A stretch of DNA of 11,370 bases from an uncultured Clostridia bacterium (GCA_937893605.1 CALBGG010000035.1:1-11370), one strand, 5' to 3'; positions 5,890 to 11,370 are shown, counted from the stretch's first letter. Notes: generated from the letters alone by a model not told the origin. A program made the numbers and translations.

Positions 5890-6546
5890 ATGGCACTGAC
5901 TGGACGTGCTCTTATAGCATCGCGTACCGCTAAGTTCTTTAAGGACGGCGATCTTGTTAACCTGGGCATCGGCGTTCCCACCATGTGCGTGAACTACCTG
6001 CCCGAAGGCGTAGACCTTTGGCTTGAGGCCGAGATAGGTATTGTCGGCTGCGGTCCCACTCCCAAATGGGAGGATGCTGACCCTGATTGCATCGACGCCG
6101 GCGGCCAGCCCACCACAATCATAAAGGGCGGCAGCGTTGTTCCGCATGATATGTCCTTCGGTCTTATCCGCGGCGGCCATGTAGACGCCACTGTTTTAGG
6201 CACATTACAGGTCGACTGTGAGGGCAATATAGCAAACTGGATAATTCCCGGTAAGGTAATTCCCGGAATGGGAGGCGCAATGGATCTGTGCGCAGGTGTA
6301 AAAAGAATTGTAGTTACCACCGACCACTGCGAAAAATCCGGAGCTTCCAAGATACTTAAAAAGTGCACTCTGCCGCTCACCGGCGCAAAGTGCGTTACCG
6401 ATATCGTGACCGAGCGAGCATATTTCCAGGTTACGCCCGACGGCCTGCTGCTCAAGGAAATTGCAGAAGGCTACACGGTTGATGATATCCGCGCATGCAC
6501 TGATGCAGACTTCACAGTTGCCGAAGACCTCGGTACTATGGAATAA
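5890..6546 (+). CDS. atoA: Acetate/acyl CoA-transferase, beta subunit (AtoA-like, family I)
   Basis: A 218-residue beta subunit starting at ATG 5890. GAAGGAGGAAAG just upstream is the SD and lies within the last codons of the alpha gene. Longer in-frame starts (5797) lie inside the alpha gene and are rejected. The N-terminus is typical (DGDLVNLGIGVPTMCVNYLP, 19-38). E48 in EAEIGIVGCGP (46-56) aligns with the glutamate of the SENG motif that forms the enzyme-CoA thioester. GGHVDATVLGTLQVD and PGMGGAMDLCAG are further family motifs. The single base between alpha stop and beta start implies translational coupling and 1:1 synthesis. This is the last gene of the operon; a long hairpin in an insertion-sequence remnant follows 36 bp later. 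Confidence 0.92.
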   Translation: MALTGRALIASRTAKFFKDGDLVNLGIGVPTMCVNYLPEGVDLWLEAEIGIVGCGPTPKWEDADPDCIDAGGQPTTIIKGGSVVPHDMSFGLIRGGHVDATVLGTLQVDCEGNIANWIIPGKVIPGMGGAMDLCAGVKRIVVTTDHCEKSGASKILKKCTLPLTGAKCVTDIVTERAYFQVTPDGLLLKEIAEGYTVDDIRACTDADFTVAEDLGTME

Positions 6547-6582
6547 GCGTTATAATAAGATAACCAAGAGCATTTTTTGAAC

Positions 6583-6639
6583 AGCACCCCATTTGTTAGA
6601 CAAGTATGATAAAATACTTGTACTGATAAATGGGGTGTT
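6583..6639 (+). terminator. Long hairpin at the IS left end; possible operon terminator
   Basis: CACCCCATTT (6585-6594) is a perfect inverse complement of AAATGGGGTG (6628-6637). Inside it, ACAAGTAT (6600-6607) pairs with ATACTTGT (6614-6621) around a GATAAA loop. The arms between these also pair with G-U wobbles and one bulge, giving a nearly continuous stem of more than 20 bp. TTTTCT follows at 6638-6643. For transcripts coming from the CoA-transferase genes this could act as an intrinsic terminator. It also buries the SD (GGGGTG, 6632-6637) of the orfA start at 6644. Confidence 0.6.
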
Positions 6640-6643
6640 TTCT

Positions 6644-6852
6644 ATGGCAAGTGGAGTACCGAACAAACGATACACACCAGAGTTTAAGAAAGCGGTTGTT
6701 GAAACCATGAAGAAAGAGCGTCTCAGTTACAGGTAGACGGCTCGACAAGTTTGAAACCAACAATCATCGCAGAATACAAGACTGGGAGCGCATATAATTA
6801 ACATGAAAGACAATGGGCATTTGCCATTGAACGGCGCGGCCTCGACACCGGG
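6644..6852 (+). pseudogene. IS3-family transposase OrfA remnant
   Basis: The ATG at 6644 begins MASGVPNKRYTPEFKKAVVE followed by TMKKERLSYR, the N-terminal HTH start typical of IS3-family OrfA in Clostridia. A TAG at 6734-6736 stops it after 30 codons. Past the stop, recognisable OrfA pieces appear in shifted frames: FETNNHRRIQDWERI, then WAFAIERRGLDTG ending near 6852. At least one nonsense change and frameshifts are therefore present, and the protein cannot be made. The rest of OrfA and all of OrfB are missing. Confidence 0.8.
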
Positions 6853-6892
6853 TTACCGCAATAAGGGCATCCATAGCTGCATCAATGCGCCG

Positions 6893-7411
6893 CTAAAAAA
6901 GAAGATTGTCTACGCCGGTGCGCATTTCGAACAGTAAGGCGATGAAGCTCTTCATGAACGGTATGAACTCACCCGAGTCTATCATCGCGCAGACCTCCTC
7001 GAGCGTCGCCCAGCGTGCGTCCATGACCTCCTCGGGCTGAAAGCGCAGTTGACTTAGTTCAACGTCTTTTGTAATGATGTAGTAATCATCGAAGCCGTCC
7101 TCGAAATTCACCGTAAGGCGCGGGCGAATATCGGAAAAGTCTATGTCCAGCGCGAGCTCCTCGCGCAGCTCGCGCCGCATGGCCATCTGGCTTGTCTCGC
7201 CGCACAGCGCGCTGCCGCCGACAGTGACATCCCATTTTTCCGGGAAGGTAGGCTTCTGCGTGCAGCGCTGCTGGATAAGCAGCTTTCCCTCGCTGTTAAA
7301 AATCGCAATGTGAACGACCATGTGGTAAAGCCCCTCAGGGTGCTTTTCTCCACGGATAACGCTTTTGCCGGTCGGTATTCTGTTGATATCATATGCATCC
7401 CATGATTCCAT
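6893..7411 (-). CDS. NUDIX hydrolase
   Basis: A 172-residue protein if started at ATG 7411-7409. The NUDIX box is G66-x5-E72-x7-R80-E-L-R-E-E85-L, matching GX5EX7REUXEE; the usual later glycine is alanine. These residues bind the divalent metal that cuts a nucleoside-diphosphate-linked substrate. The N-terminal WDAYDINRIPTGKSVIRGEK and GLYHMVVHIAIF resemble the broad Firmicutes NUDIX group often annotated as IPP-isomerase-like, and the substrate is unknown. A longer in-frame ATG at 7456 is rejected because it lies upstream of the predicted transcription start (about 7421). GGGTG about 6 nt before 7411 serves as the SD. It is convergent with the operon upstream and divergent from the tRNA gene. 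Confidence 0.88.
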   Translation of the reverse strand: MESWDAYDINRIPTGKSVIRGEKHPEGLYHMVVHIAIFNSEGKLLIQQRCTQKPTFPEKWDVTVGGSALCGETSQMAMRRELREELALDIDFSDIRPRLTVNFEDGFDDYYIITKDVELSQLRFQPEEVMDARWATLEEVCAMIDSGEFIPFMKSFIALLFEMRTGVDNLLF

Positions 7412-7427
7412 TTTCATCACCCGGAAC

Positions 7428-7456
7428 ACAGTAGCATTTTTTGCCCCTTGCGTCAA
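7428..7456 (-). promoter_or_regulatory. Promoter of the NUDIX gene
   Basis: On the minus strand TTGACG (plus 7456-7451), a 17-bp spacer and TACTGT (plus 7433-7428), with an extended -10 TGC. The predicted start near 7421 leaves a leader of only about 10 nt before the ATG at 7411, just enough to hold the SD. Confidence 0.65.
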
Positions 7457-7476
7457 GAGCCGTCGAAAATTATTGC

Positions 7477-7505
7477 TTTACACCGGCGGCGCGATTTGTT
7501 ATAAT
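7477..7505 (+). promoter_or_regulatory. Promoter of tRNA-Arg
   Basis: TTTACA (7477-7482), a 17-bp spacer and an exact TATAAT (7500-7505), with TGT before the -10. The expected start is near 7512, about 16 nt before the mature tRNA 5' end. Confidence 0.8.
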
Positions 7506-7527
7506 ATTTGAGCATTTAAATGCAAAT

Positions 7528-7604
7528 GCGCCCGTAGCTCAGCCGGATAGAGCGTCAGACTCCGACTCTGAAGGTCGTGGGTTCGAATCCCGTCGGGCGT
7601 ACCA
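7528..7604 (+). tRNA. tRNA-Arg (anticodon CCG), CCA encoded
   Basis: A 77-nt cloverleaf. Acceptor GCGCCCG pairs with CGGGCGT (one G-U pair), followed by discriminator A and encoded CCA. The D-arm is GCTC/GAGC. The anticodon stem TCAGA/TCTGA holds loop CTCCGAC, so the anticodon is CCG, reading the CGG arginine codon. The T-arm GTGGG-TTCGAAT-CCCGT carries the standard TTCGA loop. It is a single-gene unit with its own promoter and terminator. Confidence 0.95.
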
Positions 7605-7606
7605 TA

Positions 7607-7641
7607 CCGCCGCAAGCGTCATTTCGCTTGCGGCGGTTTTT
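7607..7641 (+). terminator. Intrinsic terminator of tRNA-Arg
   Basis: CCGCCGCAAGCG (7607-7618) and CGCTTGCGGCGG (7625-7636) form a perfect 12-bp stem with a 6-nt loop, followed by TTTTT. It starts 3 bp after the tRNA CCA end. Confidence 0.95.
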
Positions 7642-7653
7642 ATGTGCTGTGTC

Positions 7654-7669
7654 AAAAAGCACTCGTGCT
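7654..7669 (-). terminator. Weak possible terminator after the YheO-like gene
   Basis: On the minus strand AGCACGAGTGCT (plus 7669-7658) is self-complementary with a 4-bp stem and tetraloop, and is followed by TTTT. The stem is short, so this is a weak call. The tRNA terminator stem lies just beyond it, but lacks a T-run in this direction. Confidence 0.3.
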
Positions 7670-7716
7670 GCTCCGAGCCGTTTCCTTTCCAACTTCAGCC
7701 CAGTTGTGACCGGGGG

Positions 7717-8385
7717 TCAGTTCATTGCTTCGCAGGATTTTATTCCGCGGTACACGGTGGGTTCGCTGCATCCGAGCATCCTTGCGACGCGAGGAACGGC
7801 GCCCTTTATGAGGAAAATTTTCCTGTCACTGAGTATGCGCAGTATGTTCGTGCGCTCGTCCATGGAGAAGTGCTGCGGTATATTCTCTCCATACAGCTCT
7901 GCCAACACCTGATTGACGCTGTTCGACACGCCGTCCACAAATATTTCACTGGCCTGCTCGGCATGATTGGGGACGATCCCGCCGAGCTTCAGCGCAAGCT
8001 CGCTTATATGCGTGTATGCCGAAATGTCAATATTTATGCAGAGCATCCCAAGCAGCTCGTTATCGTACTTAATATAATAAGAGGATGAACGCAGGGGGGT
8101 GCCATCCGACGATACGCCGGAATAGTTGGCTATATAGTCCGAATGCCTCCAGTCTCCCTTTTCAACAATCTGACAGGCGAGATTGGTCATCGGTGCGCCG
8201 ACCGTTCTTCCGCTTATGTGCCCGTTGGCTATGGCGACAAGCTGCTTTGAGCGGCAGTCGAGCAGAGCTATCTCATACGTGTCGCCGAGGACCACGCCGA
8301 GGAAAGGGACGATGTTTGCGTAATACTGCATTATATCCGCCGGGGTCGAGTTCCGCCCGTTATATGTGTTGAAATGATAATCCAT
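7717..8385 (-). CDS. YheO/DauR-like PAS-HTH transcriptional regulator
   Basis: A 222-residue regulator. Residues about 18-130 form a YheO-like PAS domain (LLDCRSKQLVAIANGHISGRT, split here as LLDCRSKQ and LVAIANGHISGRTVG, then YIKYDNELLGMLCINIDIS). Residues about 175-218 form the C-terminal HTH (ILRILSDRKIFLIKGAVPRV, then ARMLGCSEPTVYRGIKS). Family members such as DauR respond to small-molecule signals in amino-acid or nitrogen use; the ligand here is unknown. The gene starts 18 bp after the LysR-type gene's stop on the same strand, and its SD (GGAGG, plus 8397-8401) sits 11 nt from the ATG, a long spacing. It is almost certainly co-transcribed with the LysR-type gene. Confidence 0.85.
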   Translation of the reverse strand: MDYHFNTYNGRNSTPADIMQYYANIVPFLGVVLGDTYEIALLDCRSKQLVAIANGHISGRTVGAPMTNLACQIVEKGDWRHSDYIANYSGVSSDGTPLRSSSYYIKYDNELLGMLCINIDISAYTHISELALKLGGIVPNHAEQASEIFVDGVSNSVNQVLAELYGENIPQHFSMDERTNILRILSDRKIFLIKGAVPRVARMLGCSEPTVYRGIKSCEAMN

Positions 8386-8403
8386 TATTTTAATATCCTC
8401 CGT

Positions 8404-9354
8404 TTAATTGCTTCCCTGATTTTTCCTGCTGTAGTCCAGCTCACTGAACCACGGCAGATGCGAGACCGAGTTATTCGGGCTGAGCTTTGAAAAGAAGTCC
8501 TTGGCTTCGTTTATGAGTATTCTGCTCAGGGGAGAGAGCTGATCCCAATGCCGGTAGATTATACCAATATTCCTGTACGGCTTTTCCCTGAGCTCCCGGG
8601 ATTCAATGGGAAGATCAAGATAATTTTTGAAGCTCATTTCCGGCAGGATACTGACGCCGAGCCCGTCCGAGACCATTTTAACGGTGAAGTTATCATCGCT
8701 TACCGAATAGGGCGAATTGAGCTTCAGCCCGTATTTGCGGATAAGCTCGCCGATCTGATGGTTGGGGCCTTCGCCGGGCATGATGAAATCATAGTATTCA
8801 AGATCGCTCAGTTCGACAGTCTCTTTTGCGCAGAGGGGGTGATTCGCTGGGAAAACTGCCATAAGCCTGTCGCGCACGAGCGGGACATATTCAAACGGCA
8901 GAGAACTTGTGACCGATGTGAAGCCGAAATCCACCCGTCCTCCGCTGAGCATTTCCTCAAGCTCCTCATAGTTCCCGTCAATACAGACGATATGGACCGC
9001 AGGGTACTTTTCGTGGAAGCGCCTGAAAAGCTCGGTGAAAAACTGCATCGGCAGGCTCATGATAGACGCGATGCACAGCGTACCGGATTCAATGCCGCGG
9101 TACGACTGAAGTGAGAGGTCAAGTTCGTCCTGCGCGCTTGCCACATTGCGGATATGCGGCAGAAGGTCAATGCCGGCTCTTGTGAGGGATATCTTGTTGT
9201 CCTTCCTGTTGAGCAGCTGAAAACCGAACTCCTTCTCCATCACGGCAATAGAATGGCTGACTGCCGACTGCGTGTAGCCAAGCTCTGCCGCTGCCTTTGA
9301 AAAGCTCCTGTGCTCCAGGACTTTCAGAAAAATCTGATATTTATTTGTATCCAT
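8404..9354 (-). CDS. LysR-type transcriptional regulator
   Basis: A 316-residue LTTR of normal length. The N-terminal winged HTH is typical: FLKVLEHRSFSKAAAELGYT then QSAVSHSIAVMEKEFGFQLLNR. The C-terminal co-inducer domain includes the family features SGTLCIASIMS and LVRDRLMAVFPANHPL. AAGGAG lies 7 nt before the ATG. It is divergent from the glycyl radical enzyme activase across a 379-bp region, the classic LTTR arrangement for controlling the divergent gene. The effector is unknown; the GRE substrate or product is the obvious candidate (inference). Confidence 0.92.
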   Translation of the reverse strand: MDTNKYQIFLKVLEHRSFSKAAAELGYTQSAVSHSIAVMEKEFGFQLLNRKDNKISLTRAGIDLLPHIRNVASAQDELDLSLQSYRGIESGTLCIASIMSLPMQFFTELFRRFHEKYPAVHIVCIDGNYEELEEMLSGGRVDFGFTSVTSSLPFEYVPLVRDRLMAVFPANHPLCAKETVELSDLEYYDFIMPGEGPNHQIGELIRKYGLKLNSPYSVSDDNFTVKMVSDGLGVSILPEMSFKNYLDLPIESRELREKPYRNIGIIYRHWDQLSPLSRILINEAKDFFSKLSPNNSVSHLPWFSELDYSRKNQGSN

Positions 9355-9503
9355 AGCTCCACTCCTTACTGTTTATCAGCTTGCGTTAAAAAATTTTTCA
9401 TATTTTATTCCGCTCAAACACCGGAATTTCGGAAAATCTAGTGAAAATTTTTTATCGTCACGGGATCATGAATGAATTTTATCGCGGCTATGAAAATAAT
9501 TTG

Positions 9504-9533
9504 TTCGACTTAATGTGAATGCTCTGCTAATAT
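9504..9533 (+). promoter_or_regulatory. Candidate promoter of the activase/GRE operon
   Basis: TTCGAC (9504-9509), an 18-bp spacer and TAATAT (9528-9533), with an extended -10 TGC (9525-9527). The expected start near 9540 leaves a leader of about 195 nt containing both palindromes. The -35 match is only moderate. Confidence 0.45.
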
Positions 9534-9596
9534 AATATCAATGGATTGGTATGTTTCCACAAATAATCCTACGCGTTAAAAGGATATATAGTTTCT

Positions 9597-9607
9597 TTGA
9601 CAGTCAA
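9597..9607. repeat. Palindrome TTGAC-A-GTCAA
   Basis: TTGACAGTCAA is a perfect 5-bp inverted repeat around one base, 3 bp before the larger palindrome at 9611. It contains a TTGACA, but no -10 lies at a suitable distance downstream, so an operator half is more likely than a -35. Confidence 0.5.
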
Positions 9608-9610
9608 GCC

Positions 9611-9627
9611 TTGGTGATCATCACCAA
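9611..9627. promoter_or_regulatory. 17-bp perfect palindrome, candidate operator
   Basis: TTGGTGATCATCACCAA consists of two perfect 8-bp arms around a single central C. It stands out in AT-rich intergenic DNA, downstream of the candidate promoter and about 107 bp before the activase ATG. With no loop and no T-run it is not a terminator. It is probably bound by a dimeric regulator; the local LysR and YheO-like proteins are candidates, as is an unlinked repressor. Confidence 0.6.
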
Positions 9628-9664
9628 ATTCTTCAGAGATGCCGTGCTCTCTGTGGGCACATTA

Positions 9665-9682
9665 ATAATAATAAATTATTAT
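9665..9682. repeat. AT-only inverted repeat
   Basis: ATAATAAT and ATTATTAT are perfect inverse complements separated by AA. With only A and T, this could arise by chance in AT-rich DNA; it may help melting or bending. Confidence 0.4.
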
Positions 9683-9733
9683 CACGATTGCAAGCATTTT
9701 TCGAATTTAAATAAAAATGGATGGTAGGTTGAT

Positions 9734-10678
9734 ATGGAAGAATTGACTGGGAGAATAATAAACATTCAGAAGTGCTCCATTCATGACGGCCGAGGGATGC
9801 GCACCACAGTCTTTTTCAAGGGCTGCGGTCTGCACTGCCTCTGGTGCGCCAATCCGGAGTCTATCCACTTCTACCCCGAGGTCTCCCTCAACGCTGCGAA
9901 ATGCATGGGCTGCGGCTTCTGCGCGAAGATGTGCAAAAGCGGCGCGGTCACGCTCGGAGAGGACGGTTCCCTGCATTATGACCGCAAAAAATGCACCGGC
10001 TGCGGAGCCTGTGCGCGTATGTGCCCCACCGAGGCGAGAAAGCTCTTCGGCGAGGATTACACAGTTGACGAGCTTTTCAAGAAAATATATCAGGATCGTT
10101 ATTACTTCCAGCACTCCGGCGGCGGCGTGACCTTCTCCGGCGGTGAAGCGCTGATGCAGCCTGAGTTTCTGCTTGCGGTGTGCAAGAAGTGCCGCCAGTA
10201 CCGCATCAACGTAGCGATCGAGTCCTGCGGCTGCGGAGACTATGAGAAGTTCAAGCCATGCCTTGATTACATAGACTTCATTTATTTTGACCTCAAGCAG
10301 ATGGATCCGGAGATGCACCGCAAAATTACCGGGCAGACAAACGAACGGATCCTCGCGAACCTTGAAAAGATAAGCCAGCACGGCATCGAGATATGCGTAC
10401 GTACGCCGGTCGTCCCCGGATGGAACGATTCCGAAGAGAACATCCGTGCGACGGCGGAATTCATAAAGGATCTGCCGAACGTCAAGCGCTATGAGCTGCT
10501 GGCATATCACAAGCTGGGCATAAACAAATATAAGATACTTGACCGCGAGTACCCGCTCAACGATGTTGAGGAGCCCAGTGCCGAGCATATGTTCTCGCTT
10601 GTGGACGTTGCCAACGAGGTGCTGCTGCCCGTGGGCAAGAAATGCTTCTACAATAATGAGAACATGAAGGACGAATAA
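9734..10678 (+). CDS. Glycyl radical enzyme activase (radical SAM, two-ferredoxin-cluster type)
   Basis: A 314-residue activating enzyme. C31-x3-C35-x2-C38 binds the radical-SAM [4Fe-4S] cluster, which cleaves SAM to make the glycyl radical on the partner enzyme. An inserted ferredoxin-like domain holds two more cluster motifs: C57, C60, C63, C67 and C87, C90, C93, C97. SGGE (135-138) is the SAM-binding motif. The insert is typical of activases for diol/glycerol dehydratase, choline lyase, hydroxyphenylacetate decarboxylase and similar GREs, and is absent from classical PflA. The family's HDGPGIRT reads HDGRGMRT here (17-24). The SD is weak (GGTAGG, 5 nt from the ATG), fitting low activase output. 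The gene precedes its target enzyme, with 57 bp between them. Confidence 0.93.
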   Translation: MEELTGRIINIQKCSIHDGRGMRTTVFFKGCGLHCLWCANPESIHFYPEVSLNAAKCMGCGFCAKMCKSGAVTLGEDGSLHYDRKKCTGCGACARMCPTEARKLFGEDYTVDELFKKIYQDRYYFQHSGGGVTFSGGEALMQPEFLLAVCKKCRQYRINVAIESCGCGDYEKFKPCLDYIDFIYFDLKQMDPEMHRKITGQTNERILANLEKISQHGIEICVRTPVVPGWNDSEENIRATAEFIKDLPNVKRYELLAYHKLGINKYKILDREYPLNDVEEPSAEHMFSLVDVANEVLLPVGKKCFYNNENMKDE

Positions 10679-10692
10679 ACCCAGTCAAATAA

Positions 10693-10706
10693 AGCGGATA
10701 ACCGCT
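10693..10706 (+). other. Small hairpin between activase and GRE
   Basis: AGCGG (10693-10697) and CCGCT (10702-10706) form a perfect 5-bp stem with an ATAA tetraloop. It is followed by AT-rich DNA and the strong GRE SD. There is no T-run, so it may serve mRNA processing or stability rather than termination. Confidence 0.35.
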
Positions 10707-10735
10707 GAAATATATTTCAAAAAGGAGAAAATGCA

Positions 10736-11370
10736 ATGGCAAGCGAAAAAGTTGAATTTTTGAAAGCACGTCTGCGCAATACTGCACCATCTATTTCCCT
10801 GGACCGTGCACGTCTCGTAACCAAGTTTTATGAAATGCCCTCTGTAGAGTCACCGGTCTCACGCAAGGCGCATCTGCTCGAGTATCTTCTGAAGAACATG
10901 AAGATATTCATCAACCCCCAGTCCATCTTCGTCGGTGATCACGGTGAGAGATACCGTTCCGTCCCTGTATACCCCGAGTGGGGCTCCAAATGGATACTTG
11001 AGGACATCGACACTTTCGACACCCGCAGCACCGATAAGCTGGCATGGGGCGATCCCGGCGACAAGGAAGAGCTGATAGGCATTCTCAAGCAGTGGGAAGG
11101 CCGTTCTTTCCGCGAGATCATCGACAGCAAGCTCCCCGACGACATGAAGAAGGCTTCCGACAACGGCCTTATCACCATCGGCTCCCGCATAGTCTCCACC
11201 GCAAGCCATATGCCTCATTACTCCAAGGTCCTGGCGACCGGCTACAAGCAGATGATCGAAGATATCCAGGCCAAGCTGGACGGCATCGAGCATTACGACT
11301 ATATCACCCAGGAGCAGAAGGACGTTTGGGAAGGCATGATCGTCACCCTCAAGGCAGGCATTGAGTTTGC
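10736..11370 (+). CDS. Glycyl radical enzyme, PFL2/diol dehydratase-like group (N-terminal part, cut by window end)
   Basis: An open frame of 211 codons running off the right edge. The ATG at 10736 follows AAAGGAG with 8 nt spacing; an out-of-frame ATG at 10731 gives only ten codons. The N-terminus (LDRARLVTKFYE, then SPVSRKAHLLEYLLKNM, SIFVGDHGERYRSVPVYPEW, GHxx-type SHMPHYSKVLATGYKQMI) matches the start of the PFL2/glycerol-dehydratase-like GRE group, with the R-K-A and P-E-W/F landmarks near 44-82. Full members are about 780-850 residues; the active-site Cys-x-Glu and the C-terminal glycine loop lie outside the window. The substrate cannot be assigned: diol or glycerol dehydratase, hydroxyproline dehydratase, or a C-N or C-S lyase all remain possible. 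The preceding activase supports a functional GRE. Confidence 0.88.
   Translation, partial: MASEKVEFLKARLRNTAPSISLDRARLVTKFYEMPSVESPVSRKAHLLEYLLKNMKIFINPQSIFVGDHGERYRSVPVYPEWGSKWILEDIDTFDTRSTDKLAWGDPGDKEELIGILKQWEGRSFREIIDSKLPDDMKKASDNGLITIGSRIVSTASHMPHYSKVLATGYKQMIEDIQAKLDGIEHYDYITQEQKDVWEGMIVTLKAGIEF

Larger units (their letters stand above)
6578..6852 (+). mobile_element. Degenerate left end of an IS3-family insertion sequence
   Basis: The terminal-type sequence TGAACAGCACCCCATTTG at 6578 starts the fragment, and a broken orfA follows. No orfB and no right terminal repeat are visible before the NUDIX gene, so most of the element has been deleted and no target duplication can be checked. 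The left boundary is set by the resemblance to IS3-family ends (TG start, CCCC-rich) and is approximate. Confidence 0.65.
6547..6892. other. Intergenic region holding an IS3-family remnant
   Basis: This 346-bp stretch after the CoA-transferase contains a left-end fragment of an IS3-family element (6578-6852). The last 40 bp before the convergent NUDIX stop codon hold nothing I can identify. Confidence 0.7.
9355..9733. other. Divergent control region of the LysR and glycyl radical enzyme loci
   Basis: This 379-bp AT-rich region contains A/T tracts near 9387-9400 and 9446-9452 that may bend DNA, one candidate plus-strand promoter (9504-9533), two tandem palindromes (9597-9607 and 9611-9627), an AT-only inverted repeat (9665-9682), and the weak SD GGTAGG (9723-9728) of the activase. 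I find no convincing minus-strand promoter for the LysR gene and no small gene. Confidence 0.65.

Noticed and set aside
5190..5984. 264-codon minus-strand frame opposite the CoA-transferase genes
   Set aside because: It is a shadow frame spanning the alpha/beta junction, with no SD and no motif.
6549..6564. GTTAT/ATAAC inverted repeat after the CoA-transferase as a terminator
   Set aside because: The stem is 5 bp and AT-rich with no immediate T-run; the large hairpin at 6583 is the better candidate.
7412..7456. Longer NUDIX N-terminus starting at 7456
   Set aside because: The extension overlaps the -35 and -10 of the gene's own predicted promoter, so it would not be transcribed.
7441..8088. 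215-codon plus-strand frame running through tRNA-Arg and the YheO-like gene
   Set aside because: It reads through the tRNA and its terminator and lies antisense to a regulator with clear PAS and HTH domains.
9597..9625. TTGACA at 9597-9602 as a -35 element for the activase operon
   Set aside because: At 16-18 bp spacing, the sequence is CATCAC, ATCACC or TCACCA, none of which resembles a -10.
9707..10588. 293-codon minus-strand open frame opposite the GRE activase
   Set aside because: The plus strand encodes a protein with all radical-SAM and ferredoxin cysteines; the minus frame has no recognisable domain.
1..11370. CRISPR array, phage genes or attachment sites
   Set aside because: No spaced direct repeats, no integrase gene and no duplicated tRNA end were seen. 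The only mobile DNA is the IS3-family remnant.

Overview
The window looks like chromosomal DNA from a strictly anaerobic, low-to-mid GC Gram-positive bacterium, most likely a gut-type Clostridia. The evidence is strong purine-rich Shine-Dalgarno (SD) sites before nearly every gene, consensus SigA-type promoters, AT-rich intergenic DNA, an acyl-CoA dehydrogenase/EtfBA cluster, and a glycyl radical enzyme (GRE) with its radical-SAM activase. The species cannot be named from the sequence alone.

Layout. (1) 1-282, minus: N-terminal part of an HTH regulator resembling the YtoI/SpxR (HTH-CBS-hotdog) family, driven by an exact-consensus promoter. (2) 283-648: divergent control region with a plus-strand promoter, a Rex-like palindrome and an 8-bp inverted repeat just before the first SD. 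(3) 649-6546, plus: seven-gene operon of acyl-CoA dehydrogenase, etfB, etfA, a PaaG-like crotonase-fold protein, a SatP/GPR1/FUN34/YaaH carboxylate permease, and the two subunits of a family I CoA-transferase. (4) 6578-6852: decayed left end of an IS3-family element, with a long hairpin covering the SD of the broken orfA. (5) 6893-7411, minus: NUDIX hydrolase, back-to-back with a tRNA-Arg(CCG) gene (7528-7604) that has its own promoter and terminator. (6) 7717-9354, minus: two-regulator unit, LysR-type then YheO/DauR-type. (7) 9355-9733: divergent control region with two tandem palindromes. (8) 9734-end, plus: GRE activase followed by the N-terminal 211 codons of the GRE itself, cut by the window end.

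How the genes may work together (inference). The operon at 649-6546 reads as a compact module for reducing an unsaturated short-chain acid: permease for entry or exit, CoA-transferase for activation (possibly recycling CoA from the reduced product), a double-bond isomerase-like protein, and acyl-CoA dehydrogenase/EtfAB for reduction. It lacks thiolase and 3-hydroxyacyl-CoA dehydrogenase, so it is not by itself a complete acetyl-CoA-to-butyrate pathway. The second locus is a GRE system of unassigned substrate, probably controlled by the divergent LysR and the co-transcribed YheO-like PAS regulator.
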